From: an uncultured Capnocytophaga sp.
GTDB lineage: Bacteria > Bacteroidota > Bacteroidia > Flavobacteriales > Flavobacteriaceae
Assembly (NCBI GenBank): GCA_915070235.1
Contig: CAJZFM010000011.1
Location: forward strand, 1-17,662
Direction: 5' to 3'
Length of the DNA stretch: 17,662 nt
The notes beneath the pieces were generated by a model. It made no database searches, had not been told where the DNA came from, and saw only the letters and a list, made by a program, of their open reading frames with translations. Made by a program: the position numbers and the translations under genes. How positions within the stretch are numbered: position 1 is the stretch's first letter; each line of letters starts with the position of its first letter. Positions 1-6,989 of this stretch are shown here, one piece after another.

Positions 1-2
1 AT

Positions 3-26
3 AAAATATTTTTTCGGAAATATTTT
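3..26 (-). terminator. possible weak terminator hairpin after rny
   Basis: Nine-base inverted repeat (positions 3-11 and 18-26) with a 6-base loop, lying about 45 bases past the rny stop on the minus strand. The stem is only A/T pairs and the run of T after it is short, and the window edge cuts off what follows. It could be an rny terminator or just AT-rich sequence. Between it and the rny stop lies a run of imperfect 'aactaa' units (about 38-70) of the kind common in AT-rich Bacteroidota spacers. Confidence 0.25.
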
Positions 27-70
27 TCTCTAAAACCAACAACTAACCACTGACAACTAATAACTAACTA

Positions 71-1648
71 CTATTTAGCTATATTAACAGCTCTTGTTTC
101 GCGAATAACAGTTACTTTCACCTGTCCTGGGTAGGTCATATCGGTTTGTATCTTTTGAGAAAGGTTAAAGGAGAGTTCTGCTGCTTTTTCATCAGATACT
201 TTTTCGCTCTCTACAATCACACGTAACTCACGACCTGCTTGTATAGCGTAGGCTTTCTTGACTCCTTGGAAAGAGAAGGCTGTATCTTCCAATTCCTTAA
301 GACGCTGAATATAAGAATCCAACACCTGTCGGCGCGCTCCAGGTCTTGCTCCTGAGATAGCATCGCACACCTGTACTATCGGAGAGAGTAGAGAAGTCAT
401 TTCTATTTCGTCATGGTGAGCTCCGATAGCATTGCATACTTCAGGCTTTTCACCATACTTTTGTGCCCATTCCATACCGAGGAGTGCGTGTGGTGTCTCG
501 GTATCTGTCTCAGGTACTTTACCTATATCGTGCAAAAGTCCTGCACGCTTGGCCAATTTCACATTCAGTCCCAGTTCAGCGGCCATAAGCCCACAAAGGC
601 GTGCTACCTCACGAGAGTGCTGCAAGAGGTTTTGCCCATAGGAAGAGCGGTATTTCATACGACCTACAGCCTTGATAAGTTCTGGGTGGAGGCCATGGAT
701 ACCCAAATCTATGATGGTGCGCTTACCTATCTCGGCAATTTCATCTTCTACTTGTTTGGTAGTTTTTTCCACTACTTCCTCAATACGTGCGGGGTGGATA
801 CGTCCATCGGTAACCAACTTATGGAGAGAAAGGCGTGCTATCTCCCTACGTACAGAGTCAAAACAAGAAAGGATAATTGCCTCTGGGGTATCATCTACAA
901 TGATTTCCACTCCTGTGGCAGCTTCCAAGGCGCGGATATTACGCCCTTCGCGGCCTATAATGCGTCCTTTTACATCATCGGATTCAAGGTTGAATACAGA
1001 TACACAGTTATCAATAGCCTCTTCAGTTCCTATACGTTGTATGGTGTTGATGATAATCTTTCGTGCTTCTTGGCGAGCAGTGAGTTTTGCCTCCTCAATG
1101 GTGGTCTGTATATAGGCCATAGCATCGGTCTTGGCTTCATTCTTAAGGGAGTCAATCAGCTGGGTTTTAGCCTCTTCGGCAGTCAGTCCAGAGATTACTT
1201 CCAATTGTTTTACTTGGCTCTTGTGGAGCTTATCCACTTCCTCCTGTTTCTTATCCACAAGCAACATGCGGTGGTTACACTCCTCGGTCTTCTGAAGCAG
1301 TTCTTCATTGAGCTTCTTGTTCTGAGCCAGTTCGTTGGAGACTTGGGACTCTTTGTCCTTGATACGTTTTTCTGTCTCGGAGATTTTCTTTTCTTTGGCT
1401 AAGATGAGTTTCTCATGCTCGGCCTTGAGTTCTAAGAATTTTTCTTTTGCTTGGTAGATTTTTTCTTTCTTAATGTTTTCGGCTTCTACTTTTGCCTGTT
1501 TTAGAATATTCTGAGATTCCTCTTGTGCATCTTTGACTACCTTAAAAGCGTATTTTTCTTGTCTTTTTTTCAAAGAATACCACACCAAGATGCCACCTAC
1601 AAAAATTCCAATAATGGCACTACCTACTACTGACATTGTTACGTCCAT
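71..1648 (-). CDS. rny: ribonuclease Y (membrane-anchored endoribonuclease)
   Basis: RNase Y is a membrane-bound endonuclease that starts mRNA decay. From the ATG at 1648 the protein has 525 residues, the usual size for the family. Visible in order: an N-terminal membrane segment (about residues 6-23), a long Lys/Glu-rich coiled coil (about 30-180), a KH RNA-binding domain with [10 protein letters not shown] (228-237), and an HD domain with the metal-binding His-Asp pair at 373-374 (LLHDIGKV) and a later HHDE. The frame stays open upstream to an ATG at 1762, but those 38 extra residues are encoded by the structured RNA at 1669-1838 and resemble no RNase Y N-terminus. I therefore chose 1648; the ATG at 1636 (521 residues) is also possible. 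It lies downstream of zapA and the 6S-like RNA. No clear promoter of its own is visible, so it may be transcribed by read-through past the RNA 3' end. Identification is very secure. Confidence 0.97.
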   Translation of the reverse strand: MDVTMSVVGSAIIGIFVGGILVWYSLKKRQEKYAFKVVKDAQEESQNILKQAKVEAENIKKEKIYQAKEKFLELKAEHEKLILAKEKKISETEKRIKDKESQVSNELAQNKKLNEELLQKTEECNHRMLLVDKKQEEVDKLHKSQVKQLEVISGLTAEEAKTQLIDSLKNEAKTDAMAYIQTTIEEAKLTARQEARKIIINTIQRIGTEEAIDNCVSVFNLESDDVKGRIIGREGRNIRALEAATGVEIIVDDTPEAIILSCFDSVRREIARLSLHKLVTDGRIHPARIEEVVEKTTKQVEDEIAEIGKRTIIDLGIHGLHPELIKAVGRMKYRSSYGQNLLQHSREVARLCGLMAAELGLNVKLAKRAGLLHDIGKVPETDTETPHALLGMEWAQKYGEKPEVCNAIGAHHDEIEMTSLLSPIVQVCDAISGARPGARRQVLDSYIQRLKELEDTAFSFQGVKKAYAIQAGRELRVIVESEKVSDEKAAELSFNLSQKIQTDMTYPGQVKVTVIRETRAVNIAK

Positions 1649-1668
1649 AAAATAAAATATAATTATAC

Positions 1669-1838
1669 AAAAAAGCCTGCAAGAAGGATATATGAATAAA
1701 CTCCTAAAAAGCATATTTAGAGCTACCAAACCCTTCAAGTATCCGCCAAGTGAAGGCGGCACGCTTTGGTGATTTGACTGACTCTTCTGAATTATTTTCT
1801 GTTGAGTTTACCAAAAAAACTATTCTTGCAGGCAGTAA
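1669..1838 (-). ncRNA. ssrS: 6S RNA (SsrS), predicted from fold and position
   Basis: 6S RNA mimics an open promoter and binds the RNA polymerase holoenzyme, adjusting transcription with growth phase. The stretch between zapA and rny folds as this family does on the minus strand. A perfect 11-bp closing stem pairs 1823-1833 with 1675-1685. A second stem of 9 pairs, two of them G-U, joins 1804-1812 to 1695-1703. A large, mostly single-stranded central bubble follows. The apical part has ACCAAA/TTTGGT (1765-1770 with 1725-1730) and a CCGCC/GGCGG hairpin (1755-1759 with 1743-1747). The 3' arm of the closing stem runs straight into six T (1674 to 1669), so it can also act as an intrinsic terminator. 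Size (about 165-170 nt) and linkage to zapA, as in E. coli, fit 6S RNA. The 5' end is an estimate: it lies close behind the zapA stop and may arise by processing. I could not run a covariance model. Confidence 0.82.
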
Positions 1839-1845
1839 TCTTTAT

Positions 1846-2139
1846 CTATATATTACTGATTTCTACTAAAGTCTGATGTATTTTTTCTAATCTTTCTATA
1901 TTTTTTTCCTTTTGATTTTCATCAGCAAGGCTCTCTTGAAAGAGCGGTGTAGCCAAGGAAATGGCACACATAGCCAAGGAATCTTGGCGATCTTTTATAG
2001 GAAAATTCTGCTCAAAATACGTAATTTGTTTGTTAATCCTTTCTGCTGCTTGGCGATAGGCCTCCTCCTGTTCCTTATCTATCTTTAGAGGATACACCCT
2101 ATCGGCTATTTTCAAGGTGATTCGTAGCTTTTCACTCAT
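1846..2139 (-). CDS. zapA: cell division protein ZapA
   Basis: ZapA is a small cytoplasmic protein that binds FtsZ and bundles its protofilaments at the division site. The 97-residue product has the typical ZapA layout: an N-terminal globular part starting with a hydrophobic strand and the I-A-D-R-x-Y-P-L-K-I pattern (about residues 11-20), then a long helix (about 24-45 and 50-95) for dimer and tetramer coiled-coil formation. Its ATG overlaps the stop codon of the upstream coiled-coil gene (TAATG, one shared base), which suggests translational coupling. Downstream it is followed within about 10-15 bases by the 6S-like RNA, so the RNA may be cut from, or start inside, the zapA transcript. Length and motifs match the family. 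Confidence 0.92.
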   Translation of the reverse strand: MSEKLRITLKIADRVYPLKIDKEQEEAYRQAAERINKQITYFEQNFPIKDRQDSLAMCAISLATPLFQESLADENQKEKNIERLEKIHQTLVEISNI

Positions 2140-2426
2140 TACTTATTATGTGAAAGTTGTACAATACATTGCTCTATTTCACGAATGAGCCTACTTATTT
2201 TGAGCTTGGCTTCCGTTTTAGTTTCATCACTGCCTAAAAGAGCTTGGGCAAGTTTCAGTGCCTGATACTTCTGTTGGCTCTGTTGGTTCTGTTGCATAAG
2301 TTCCTGCAACTGGCCTTGTAGCGCTTCTACTTGAAGGATCAGTGCCCTGTTTCTCTCTTCCAAAGAAAGTACATACTGCTGTACCTGAGGAAGTAACCTC
2401 TCTATTTTTTCAATCCATTCTTCCAT
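2139..2426 (-). CDS. small coiled-coil protein, possible ZapA partner
   Basis: A 95-residue cytoplasmic protein with no signal peptide or membrane segment. After a short N-terminal helix (residues 1-20) it has a Gln/Leu/Glu-rich heptad-like coiled coil (about 21-62) and then a distinctive C-terminal part (about 63-92) with the pattern K-x-K-I-x-R-L-I-R-E-I-x-x-C-I. That C-terminal motif is what I associate with the small protein found next to zapA in Bacteroidota. The overlapping stop/start with zapA, its place first in the operon and a strong promoter in front suggest a division role. By analogy with E. coli ZapB (a short coiled coil that binds ZapA) it may be a ZapA partner, but I see no sequence homology to ZapB, so this is inference from context. 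Confidence 0.75.
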   Translation of the reverse strand: MEEWIEKIERLLPQVQQYVLSLEERNRALILQVEALQGQLQELMQQNQQSQQKYQALKLAQALLGSDETKTEAKLKISRLIREIEQCIVQLSHNK

Positions 2427-2464
2427 TTCCTTGAGAAGAGATAATAACCCTTACTTTTGGTGTG

Positions 2465-2495
2465 CAAAGATAATACTTTTTGAGGTTATAAACAA
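2465..2495 (-). promoter_or_regulatory. Bacteroidota-type promoter for the zapA operon
   Basis: On the minus strand a TTG (-33 element, positions 2495-2493) is followed after 20 bases by TATCTTTG (2472-2465), a perfect match to the phylum's -7 consensus TAnnTTTG. It leaves a leader of roughly 30-35 bases before the ATG at 2426. This is one of the two best promoters in the window. Confidence 0.75.
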
Positions 2496-2553
2496 CTATT
2501 CAGCAAATTTTATTTTTTGAGCGCTAATCGTAGCTTATTTGCGCTATTTTCAC

Positions 2554-2561
2554 TATCTTTG
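2554..2561 (+). promoter_or_regulatory. -7 promoter box for the isochorismatase-family gene
   Basis: TATCTTTG matches the TAnnTTTG consensus exactly and ends 27 bases before the ATG at 2589. The nearest upstream TTG (2539-2541) is only 12 bases away, shorter than the usual 17-23, so the -33 element is weak or degenerate. It is divergent from the zapA operon promoter, about 60 bases away. Confidence 0.55.
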
Positions 2562-2588
2562 TCCTACTGAATTTCAAAAAGCCAATAT

Positions 2589-3128
2589 ATGTTATCTATC
2601 AATGATACTCAATTAGTTATCCTTGACATTCAAGGGAAATTATCACAAATCGTCTATCAGTCCCAAGAGGTACTAAAACAAAGCAGCAGCCTTGTGCAAG
2701 GCTGCCAACTATTGGATATTCCTATTGTATGGGTAGAACAAACTCCTGAAAAATTGGGAGCTACCTCACCACTTATCGCCCAGCACCTGACTGGTCTATC
2801 CCCTATTGCTAAGGCTACTTTCTCAGCTTATGGCACTCCTGCTTTTGTGGAAGCGGTCAAGGCCAATGCTCGTAAGCAAGTGCTGCTTATCGGGATAGAA
2901 ACACACATCTGTATCTACCAAACGGCAATGGATCTGATAGCGGCAGGCTATGAGGTCTTTGTCGTAGCCGATGCGGTCTCCTCTCGTACAGAGGAAAACA
3001 AAAAAATAGGTCTTGAGATGATTGGTCAAGGGCAAGGGAAAATCACCAGTGTAGAGGCGGCTCTCTTTGCCCTACTGAAGAGCTCTACTCATGAGAAATT
3101 CCGAGAAATCGCAAGGCTTATCAAGTAA
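2589..3128 (+). CDS. isochorismatase-family cysteine hydrolase
   Basis: A 179-residue cytoplasmic hydrolase of the isochorismatase superfamily (YcaC/nicotinamidase-like fold). The catalytic triad is visible: Asp13 in VILDIQGK, Lys75 in SPIAKATFSA, and the nucleophile Cys108 in GIETHICIYQTA, where the Glu-Thr preceding His-Ile-Cys is the position of the family's conserved non-proline cis peptide. The later VVADAVSSR (about 125-133) is also a family signature. Members hydrolyse amides or the isochorismate enol ether. Nothing here fixes the substrate: the metal-binding Asp/His set of true nicotinamidases is not evident, so it should not be called pncA. The gene stands alone behind its own promoter and ends one base before the dnaB stop codon on the other strand. 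Confidence 0.9.
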   Translation: MLSINDTQLVILDIQGKLSQIVYQSQEVLKQSSSLVQGCQLLDIPIVWVEQTPEKLGATSPLIAQHLTGLSPIAKATFSAYGTPAFVEAVKANARKQVLLIGIETHICIYQTAMDLIAAGYEVFVVADAVSSRTEENKKIGLEMIGQGQGKITSVEAALFALLKSSTHEKFREIARLIK

Positions 3129-3129
3129 A

Positions 3130-4752
3130 TTAGAATTCTACCTTACCCTCAGAAGGGTCATCATTCCGCCCACTGAAAGCACTATTGACATCTCCTTTAG
3201 GCACTGGTGGTGCTTGGGGTATTGGTAGTCCTGCTTGAGGTAATGATAGTCCTGCTTGGGGTAATGGTAGTGCTGCTTGGGGTTCCTCGTCTTGGTTCTT
3301 TCTAGACGAGAAAGACTGTACCCCCTGTCCAGCAATTGCACCTGAGAAGAGGGGGTTGAGATTGCTGAAAACCCCATTAATAAACTGCAAACGAATATTG
3401 TCCAATCCCCCATTACGATGCTTGGCTACGATAAACTCCGCCTGATTGGCTGTAGAAGTGGCTTCAGCATCGTCCCATGTATCCAGTTTGTAATACTCTG
3501 GACGATAGAGGAAAGTTACAATATCGGCATCCTGCTCTATAGCTCCCGATTCACGCAAGTCAGAGAGTTGGGGGCGCTTGTGTCCTAAACGGCTTTCCAC
3601 ATTACGCGAAAGCTGAGAAAGGGCGATGATAGGCAGGTCTAATTCCTTGGCCAAGGCCTTGAGGTTACGGGAGATCGTGGAGATTTCCTGCTCACGGTTC
3701 CCAACTCCCTTGCCCGAGGTGTTGGCTGTCATCAGCTGGAGGTAATCTATAAATATGATTTTTACCTTATGCTGAGAGACCATTTTGCGCGCCTTTGCCC
3801 TGAGGTCAAAGATAGAAAGTGAAGGAGTATCATCTATATACAAGGGGGCTTCCAAGAGGCTTTGGGTCTTATGATGGAGTCGGTCAAATTCCTCTTTAGC
3901 GAGCTTTCCTGTACGCAGCTTATCGGAGCTAATCCCTGTCTCGGACGAGATAAGCCTTGTGATAAGCTGAATGGAGGACATCTCCAAGGAGAAGAAAGCC
4001 ACTGGAATCTTGCTATCTACCGCTATATTGCGTGCCATGCTTAGGGTAAAGGCTGTTTTCCCCATCGCTGGACGTGCTGCTACTATAATAAGGTCTGTGG
4101 ATTGCCAACCTGCTGTAAGTTCATCTATCTGGGTAAAGCCTGAGGGTACGCCACTGAACTCCTCTTTCCTGTTGTGTAGCTCTTCTATCTTCTTGATCGC
4201 CTGCAAAACCAAGTCATGTGCTGACTCCGAAGTACGGGTGTTCCCTTGAGAAATGGAAAAGAGCTTTCCCTCTGCTTCATCTAACAAGTTTCTGGCCACA
4301 ACTTCATCATTATAGGCATCTTCTATGACCTCATTGGACATCTTGATAAGCCTACGTTTGATATACTTCCCTTTAATATAGCGTGCATATTCTTGGATAT
4401 TGGCAGAAGAAGATACCTTTTGTGTCAAACCGATCAAGTAATCTGTTCCTCCTATCTCTTTCAGGGTGCCATTTTCGAGTAATTGCTCACGTACAGTAAG
4501 TATATCTATAGCCTTAGCATCCTTGAAGAGCTTATCTATAGCTGCATAGATCTTTTGGTGTGCAGGCGCATAGAAAACCTCCTCGGAAAGAATATCAATT
4601 ACCTCATCTACCCCTCGCTTATCTATAAGCATACCACCGAGTACAGCCTCCTCCAATTCTAAACTTTGGGGAGGAATCTTACCCTTCTCAAGAGAAGGAA
4701 TAGCTCGCGGTGTCATTACAGATTCTACAACTTGTGGAGAAATATTTTCCAT
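3130..4752 (-). CDS. dnaB: replicative DNA helicase DnaB
   Basis: DnaB is the hexameric 5'-3' helicase that unwinds DNA at the replication fork and binds primase through its N-terminal domain. The 540-residue product shows the DnaB N domain (about residues 28-135), a linker helix, and the RecA-like motor (about 195-465). In the motor are Walker A ARPAMGKT (226-233), catalytic Glu257 in FSLEM, Walker B FIDYLQL with Asp336, the DLRESGAIEQDAD stretch (398-410), and the arginine finger in KHRNGG (444-449). There is no intein. Bacterial DnaB is usually 450-520 residues; the excess here is a C-terminal tail (about 466-540), rich in Pro, Gln and Ser, that contains a three-and-a-half copy heptapeptide repeat. 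The tail is probably disordered. The gene is transcribed alone, divergently from the acyl-CoA synthetase. Confidence 0.97.
   Translation of the reverse strand: MENISPQVVESVMTPRAIPSLEKGKIPPQSLELEEAVLGGMLIDKRGVDEVIDILSEEVFYAPAHQKIYAAIDKLFKDAKAIDILTVREQLLENGTLKEIGGTDYLIGLTQKVSSSANIQEYARYIKGKYIKRRLIKMSNEVIEDAYNDEVVARNLLDEAEGKLFSISQGNTRTSESAHDLVLQAIKKIEELHNRKEEFSGVPSGFTQIDELTAGWQSTDLIIVAARPAMGKTAFTLSMARNIAVDSKIPVAFFSLEMSSIQLITRLISSETGISSDKLRTGKLAKEEFDRLHHKTQSLLEAPLYIDDTPSLSIFDLRAKARKMVSQHKVKIIFIDYLQLMTANTSGKGVGNREQEISTISRNLKALAKELDLPIIALSQLSRNVESRLGHKRPQLSDLRESGAIEQDADIVTFLYRPEYYKLDTWDDAEATSTANQAEFIVAKHRNGGLDNIRLQFINGVFSNLNPLFSGAIAGQGVQSFSSRKNQDEEPQAALPLPQAGLSLPQAGLPIPQAPPVPKGDVNSAFSGRNDDPSEGKVEF
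3211..3282 (-). repeat. 21-bp in-frame tandem repeat in the dnaB tail
   Basis: Three full 21-base units begin at 3211, 3232 and 3253, with a partial fourth at 3274-3282. Units differ at a few positions (for example tgcttggggtattggtagtc against tgcttgaggtaatgatagtc). Each encodes seven residues, giving L-P-L-P-Q-A-G, L-S-L-P-Q-A-G, L-P-I-P-Q-A-P on the minus strand. Because 21 is a multiple of three, gain or loss of units by slippage would keep the helicase in frame. Confidence 0.85.
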
Positions 4753-4805
4753 ATCTTTAATTTTTAAGCACTTAGATTTTCGTACTACTTACCTTAAATC
4801 TTGCG

Positions 4806-4813
4806 CAAAAATA
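4806..4813 (-). promoter_or_regulatory. -7 promoter box for dnaB
   Basis: On the minus strand the sequence reads TATTTTTG, an exact TAnnTTTG match, 53 bases before the dnaB ATG. A TTG lies 14 bases further upstream (4830-4828), closer than the usual spacing, so the -33 element is uncertain. Confidence 0.45.
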
Positions 4814-5156
4814 CATGCTTTTTTTGACAAGAAAAATACTCGCCTCCTGCTCATGGTTCTTCCGATGTCCTTCCTAAGATGAAAACTCTTAAAAATAAAA
4901 AACTAAAAAACTGATTTTAAGCTCTTTCATCATTTCTCTATCACCCTTGTTAAATAAAATTTTTATTTTTCAACAAAAACAGCGCAATGGTTAATTGTCA
5001 ATTAATAAGCCATGGTTAGTGACTGATTATTCAAGGTACTCCTTTTTACCTTATTATTTTTCAGACCCTATTTTTCTTTTTGTTACTTGTAAATGAGCTA
5101 CTTACAACAAACTTCATCAATTAATGACTAAGCATTAACAATTAATAATTTTTTCG

Positions 5157-5164
5157 TAACTTTG
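5157..5164 (+). promoter_or_regulatory. -7 promoter box for the acyl-CoA synthetase operon
   Basis: TAACTTTG is an exact TAnnTTTG match, 34 bases before the ATG at 5199. At the right distance upstream (19 bases) there is TTA (5135-5137) rather than TTG, so the -33 element is imperfect. Confidence 0.55.
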
Positions 5165-5198
5165 CCACAAGAATAGATGCACTAAAAATCATATTTAA

Positions 5199-6977
5199 AT
5201 GAAAGAAGTAACTCGTTTGTTTGATATTCCAGTTTATCAATTAGAACAATATCCTATTGAAAACGCATTAGTTACAAAATATAACGAAAAGTGGGTTCCC
5301 CTCTCTTCCAAGGAGTATGTGGAGAGGATCAACCAAGTAAGTCGCGCTCTGCTACGCTTGGGCGTAAAACCCAAAGACAAGATTGCGATGGTCTCTTCCA
5401 ACAATCGTACTGAGTGGCATATCTTGGATATGGCGATCATGCAGATTGGCGCACACAATGTACCTATCTATCCCACGATTCCCAAGGAGGATTACATATA
5501 TATCTTCAACCATGCTGAGGTAAGATATTGCTTTGTTTCAGACAAGGACTTATGGGATAAGGTCTCAAGTATCACCTCGGAAGTACCTACCTTAGAAGAG
5601 ATATTCTCCTTTGACCCCATAGCAAATGTGCGCGGTTGGCAAGAAATCCTCTCCAAGGGGGAAGATACTGAAAACCAACCACAGGTAGAAGCACTCAAAG
5701 CACAGATACAGCCTACAGATATGGCTACCATTATCTATACTTCGGGCACTACTGGAAAGCCCAAGGGCGTAATGCTCTCTCATGATAATATCCTGAGCAA
5801 TATCAAGAATTGTCATTCAAGGGTACCTGTAAAGGCAGGTGATGCTTGTCTTAGTTTCTTGCCTGTATGTCATATCTTTGAGAGAATGCTCACTTACCTA
5901 TACCAATATAATGGTATTCGCTTGCACTTTGCCGAATCTTTTGAAAAAGTAGCTGTCAATATAAGTGAAGTAAAACCACGACTAATTACAGTAGTACCGC
6001 GTGTAGTTGAAAAGGTTTATGACAGTATCTACAGCAAGGGAATTGCACTCTCTGGTATTGCTAAAACCTTATTCTTCTGGGCTTTGCGATTAGGATACCG
6101 ATATGAGCCTTACGGCAAAAACGGTTGGTGGTATGATATGCAACTCAAGGTAGCCCGCAAACTTATTTTCTCCAAATGGAAAAAGGCATTAGGAGGACAC
6201 TTACAGATGATTTGTGGAAGTGCAGCACTACAACCACGGCTAGTGAGAGTATTCTCTGCCGCAGGAATCCCTATTTGGGAAGGGTATGGCCTTACAGAAA
6301 CTTCACCTGTGATCTCCGTTAATTGTAAGAAGGGACATCTTTGGAAAGTGGGCACTATAGGCAAGCCTATTGATAATATTGAGGTAAAGATAGCCGAAGA
6401 TGGAGAAATCCTCTGCAAGGGGGCTAATGTCATGCTAGGTTACTACAAGAATGAAGAGCAAACCCATGAAGCCATTGACAAAGATGGGTTCTTCCATACA
6501 GGAGATATAGGCATCTTGGACGAAGAGGGCTTTCTGACTATCACTGATCGTAAAAAAGAGATGTTCAAGACCTCTGGCGGGAAGTATATAGCCCCCCAAT
6601 ATATAGAAAACAAGCTCAAGCAATCCCGCTTTATAGAACAAGCCATGGTAGTAGGTGAAGGAGAAAAGATGCCAGCTGCCTTTATTCAACCTAATTTTGC
6701 TTTTGTACGTGAATGGCTCAAGCGACATGGAGAGAAAGGTACTCTAAGCAACGAAGCTCTTGCCAAGGACACACGTGTGTGTGAGCGTATAGGCCAAGAA
6801 ATAGAACGCATCAATAAGCGATTGGGCAAGTGGGAACAGGTAAAAGTCTTTGACCTTACCCCCGATGAGTGGAGTATAGATGCTGGACACCTCACCCCTA
6901 CCCTAAAGCTCAAGCGCCGCATCATTCTTGAGAAATACAAGGATATGTACAATACTTTTTACAACAAAGAATCTTAG
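5199..6977 (+). CDS. long-chain fatty acid-CoA ligase (AMP-forming)
   Basis: A 592-residue AMP-forming acyl-CoA synthetase of the FadD15-like type. It would activate long-chain fatty acids with ATP and CoA for lipid synthesis or degradation, at the inner face of the membrane. Motifs in order: the ATP/AMP loop YTSGTTGKPKG (180-190), the YGLTET adenylate motif (363-368), the HTGD motif with Asp436, the TDRKKEMFKTSGGK hinge (449-462, Arg451 contacting AMP), and the C-terminal PTLKLKRR with the candidate catalytic lysine (Lys570, or Lys572). All expected elements are present and the length is normal. It has no signal peptide or membrane segment. The next gene begins 12 bases after its stop, so it probably heads an operon with the Orf3-like and rhomboid genes. 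Chain-length preference cannot be read from sequence. Confidence 0.94.
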   Translation: MKEVTRLFDIPVYQLEQYPIENALVTKYNEKWVPLSSKEYVERINQVSRALLRLGVKPKDKIAMVSSNNRTEWHILDMAIMQIGAHNVPIYPTIPKEDYIYIFNHAEVRYCFVSDKDLWDKVSSITSEVPTLEEIFSFDPIANVRGWQEILSKGEDTENQPQVEALKAQIQPTDMATIIYTSGTTGKPKGVMLSHDNILSNIKNCHSRVPVKAGDACLSFLPVCHIFERMLTYLYQYNGIRLHFAESFEKVAVNISEVKPRLITVVPRVVEKVYDSIYSKGIALSGIAKTLFFWALRLGYRYEPYGKNGWWYDMQLKVARKLIFSKWKKALGGHLQMICGSAALQPRLVRVFSAAGIPIWEGYGLTETSPVISVNCKKGHLWKVGTIGKPIDNIEVKIAEDGEILCKGANVMLGYYKNEEQTHEAIDKDGFFHTGDIGILDEEGFLTITDRKKEMFKTSGGKYIAPQYIENKLKQSRFIEQAMVVGEGEKMPAAFIQPNFAFVREWLKRHGEKGTLSNEALAKDTRVCERIGQEIERINKRLGKWEQVKVFDLTPDEWSIDAGHLTPTLKLKRRIILEKYKDMYNTFYNKES

Positions 6978-6989
6978 AAAACATTCATT

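Larger units (their letters stand above)
4753..5198. other. AT-rich intergenic region between dnaB and the acyl-CoA synthetase gene
   Basis: This 446-base spacer separates two divergent genes. No plausible ORF, tRNA or stable long RNA fold is visible. The ends hold -7-like boxes for each gene. Inside is a perfect 15-base palindrome at 4991-5005 (7-base arms TTAATTG/CAATTAA around one T), and its right part, caattaataa (4999-5008), recurs at 5139-5148. These could be an operator or simply AT-rich coincidence. The rest (about 4830-4985 and 5010-5130) shows nothing I can name. Confidence 0.6.

Noticed and set aside
413..1402. A 329-codon open frame on the plus strand opposite rny
   Set aside because: It is antisense to the conserved coding frame of RNase Y, its translation is Cys/Phe/Leu-rich with no recognisable domain, and it has no promoter. 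The smaller open frames on this strand are shadows for the same reason.
2589..3128. Isochorismatase-family gene as nicotinamidase (pncA)
   Set aside because: The catalytic triad is present, but the metal-binding residues expected of nicotinamidase are not evident, so only the superfamily is called.
4753..5198. Replication origin, riboswitch or tRNA in the dnaB-acs spacer
   Set aside because: Being next to dnaB does not imply an origin; I found no DnaA-box cluster, no cloverleaf and no riboswitch-like fold.
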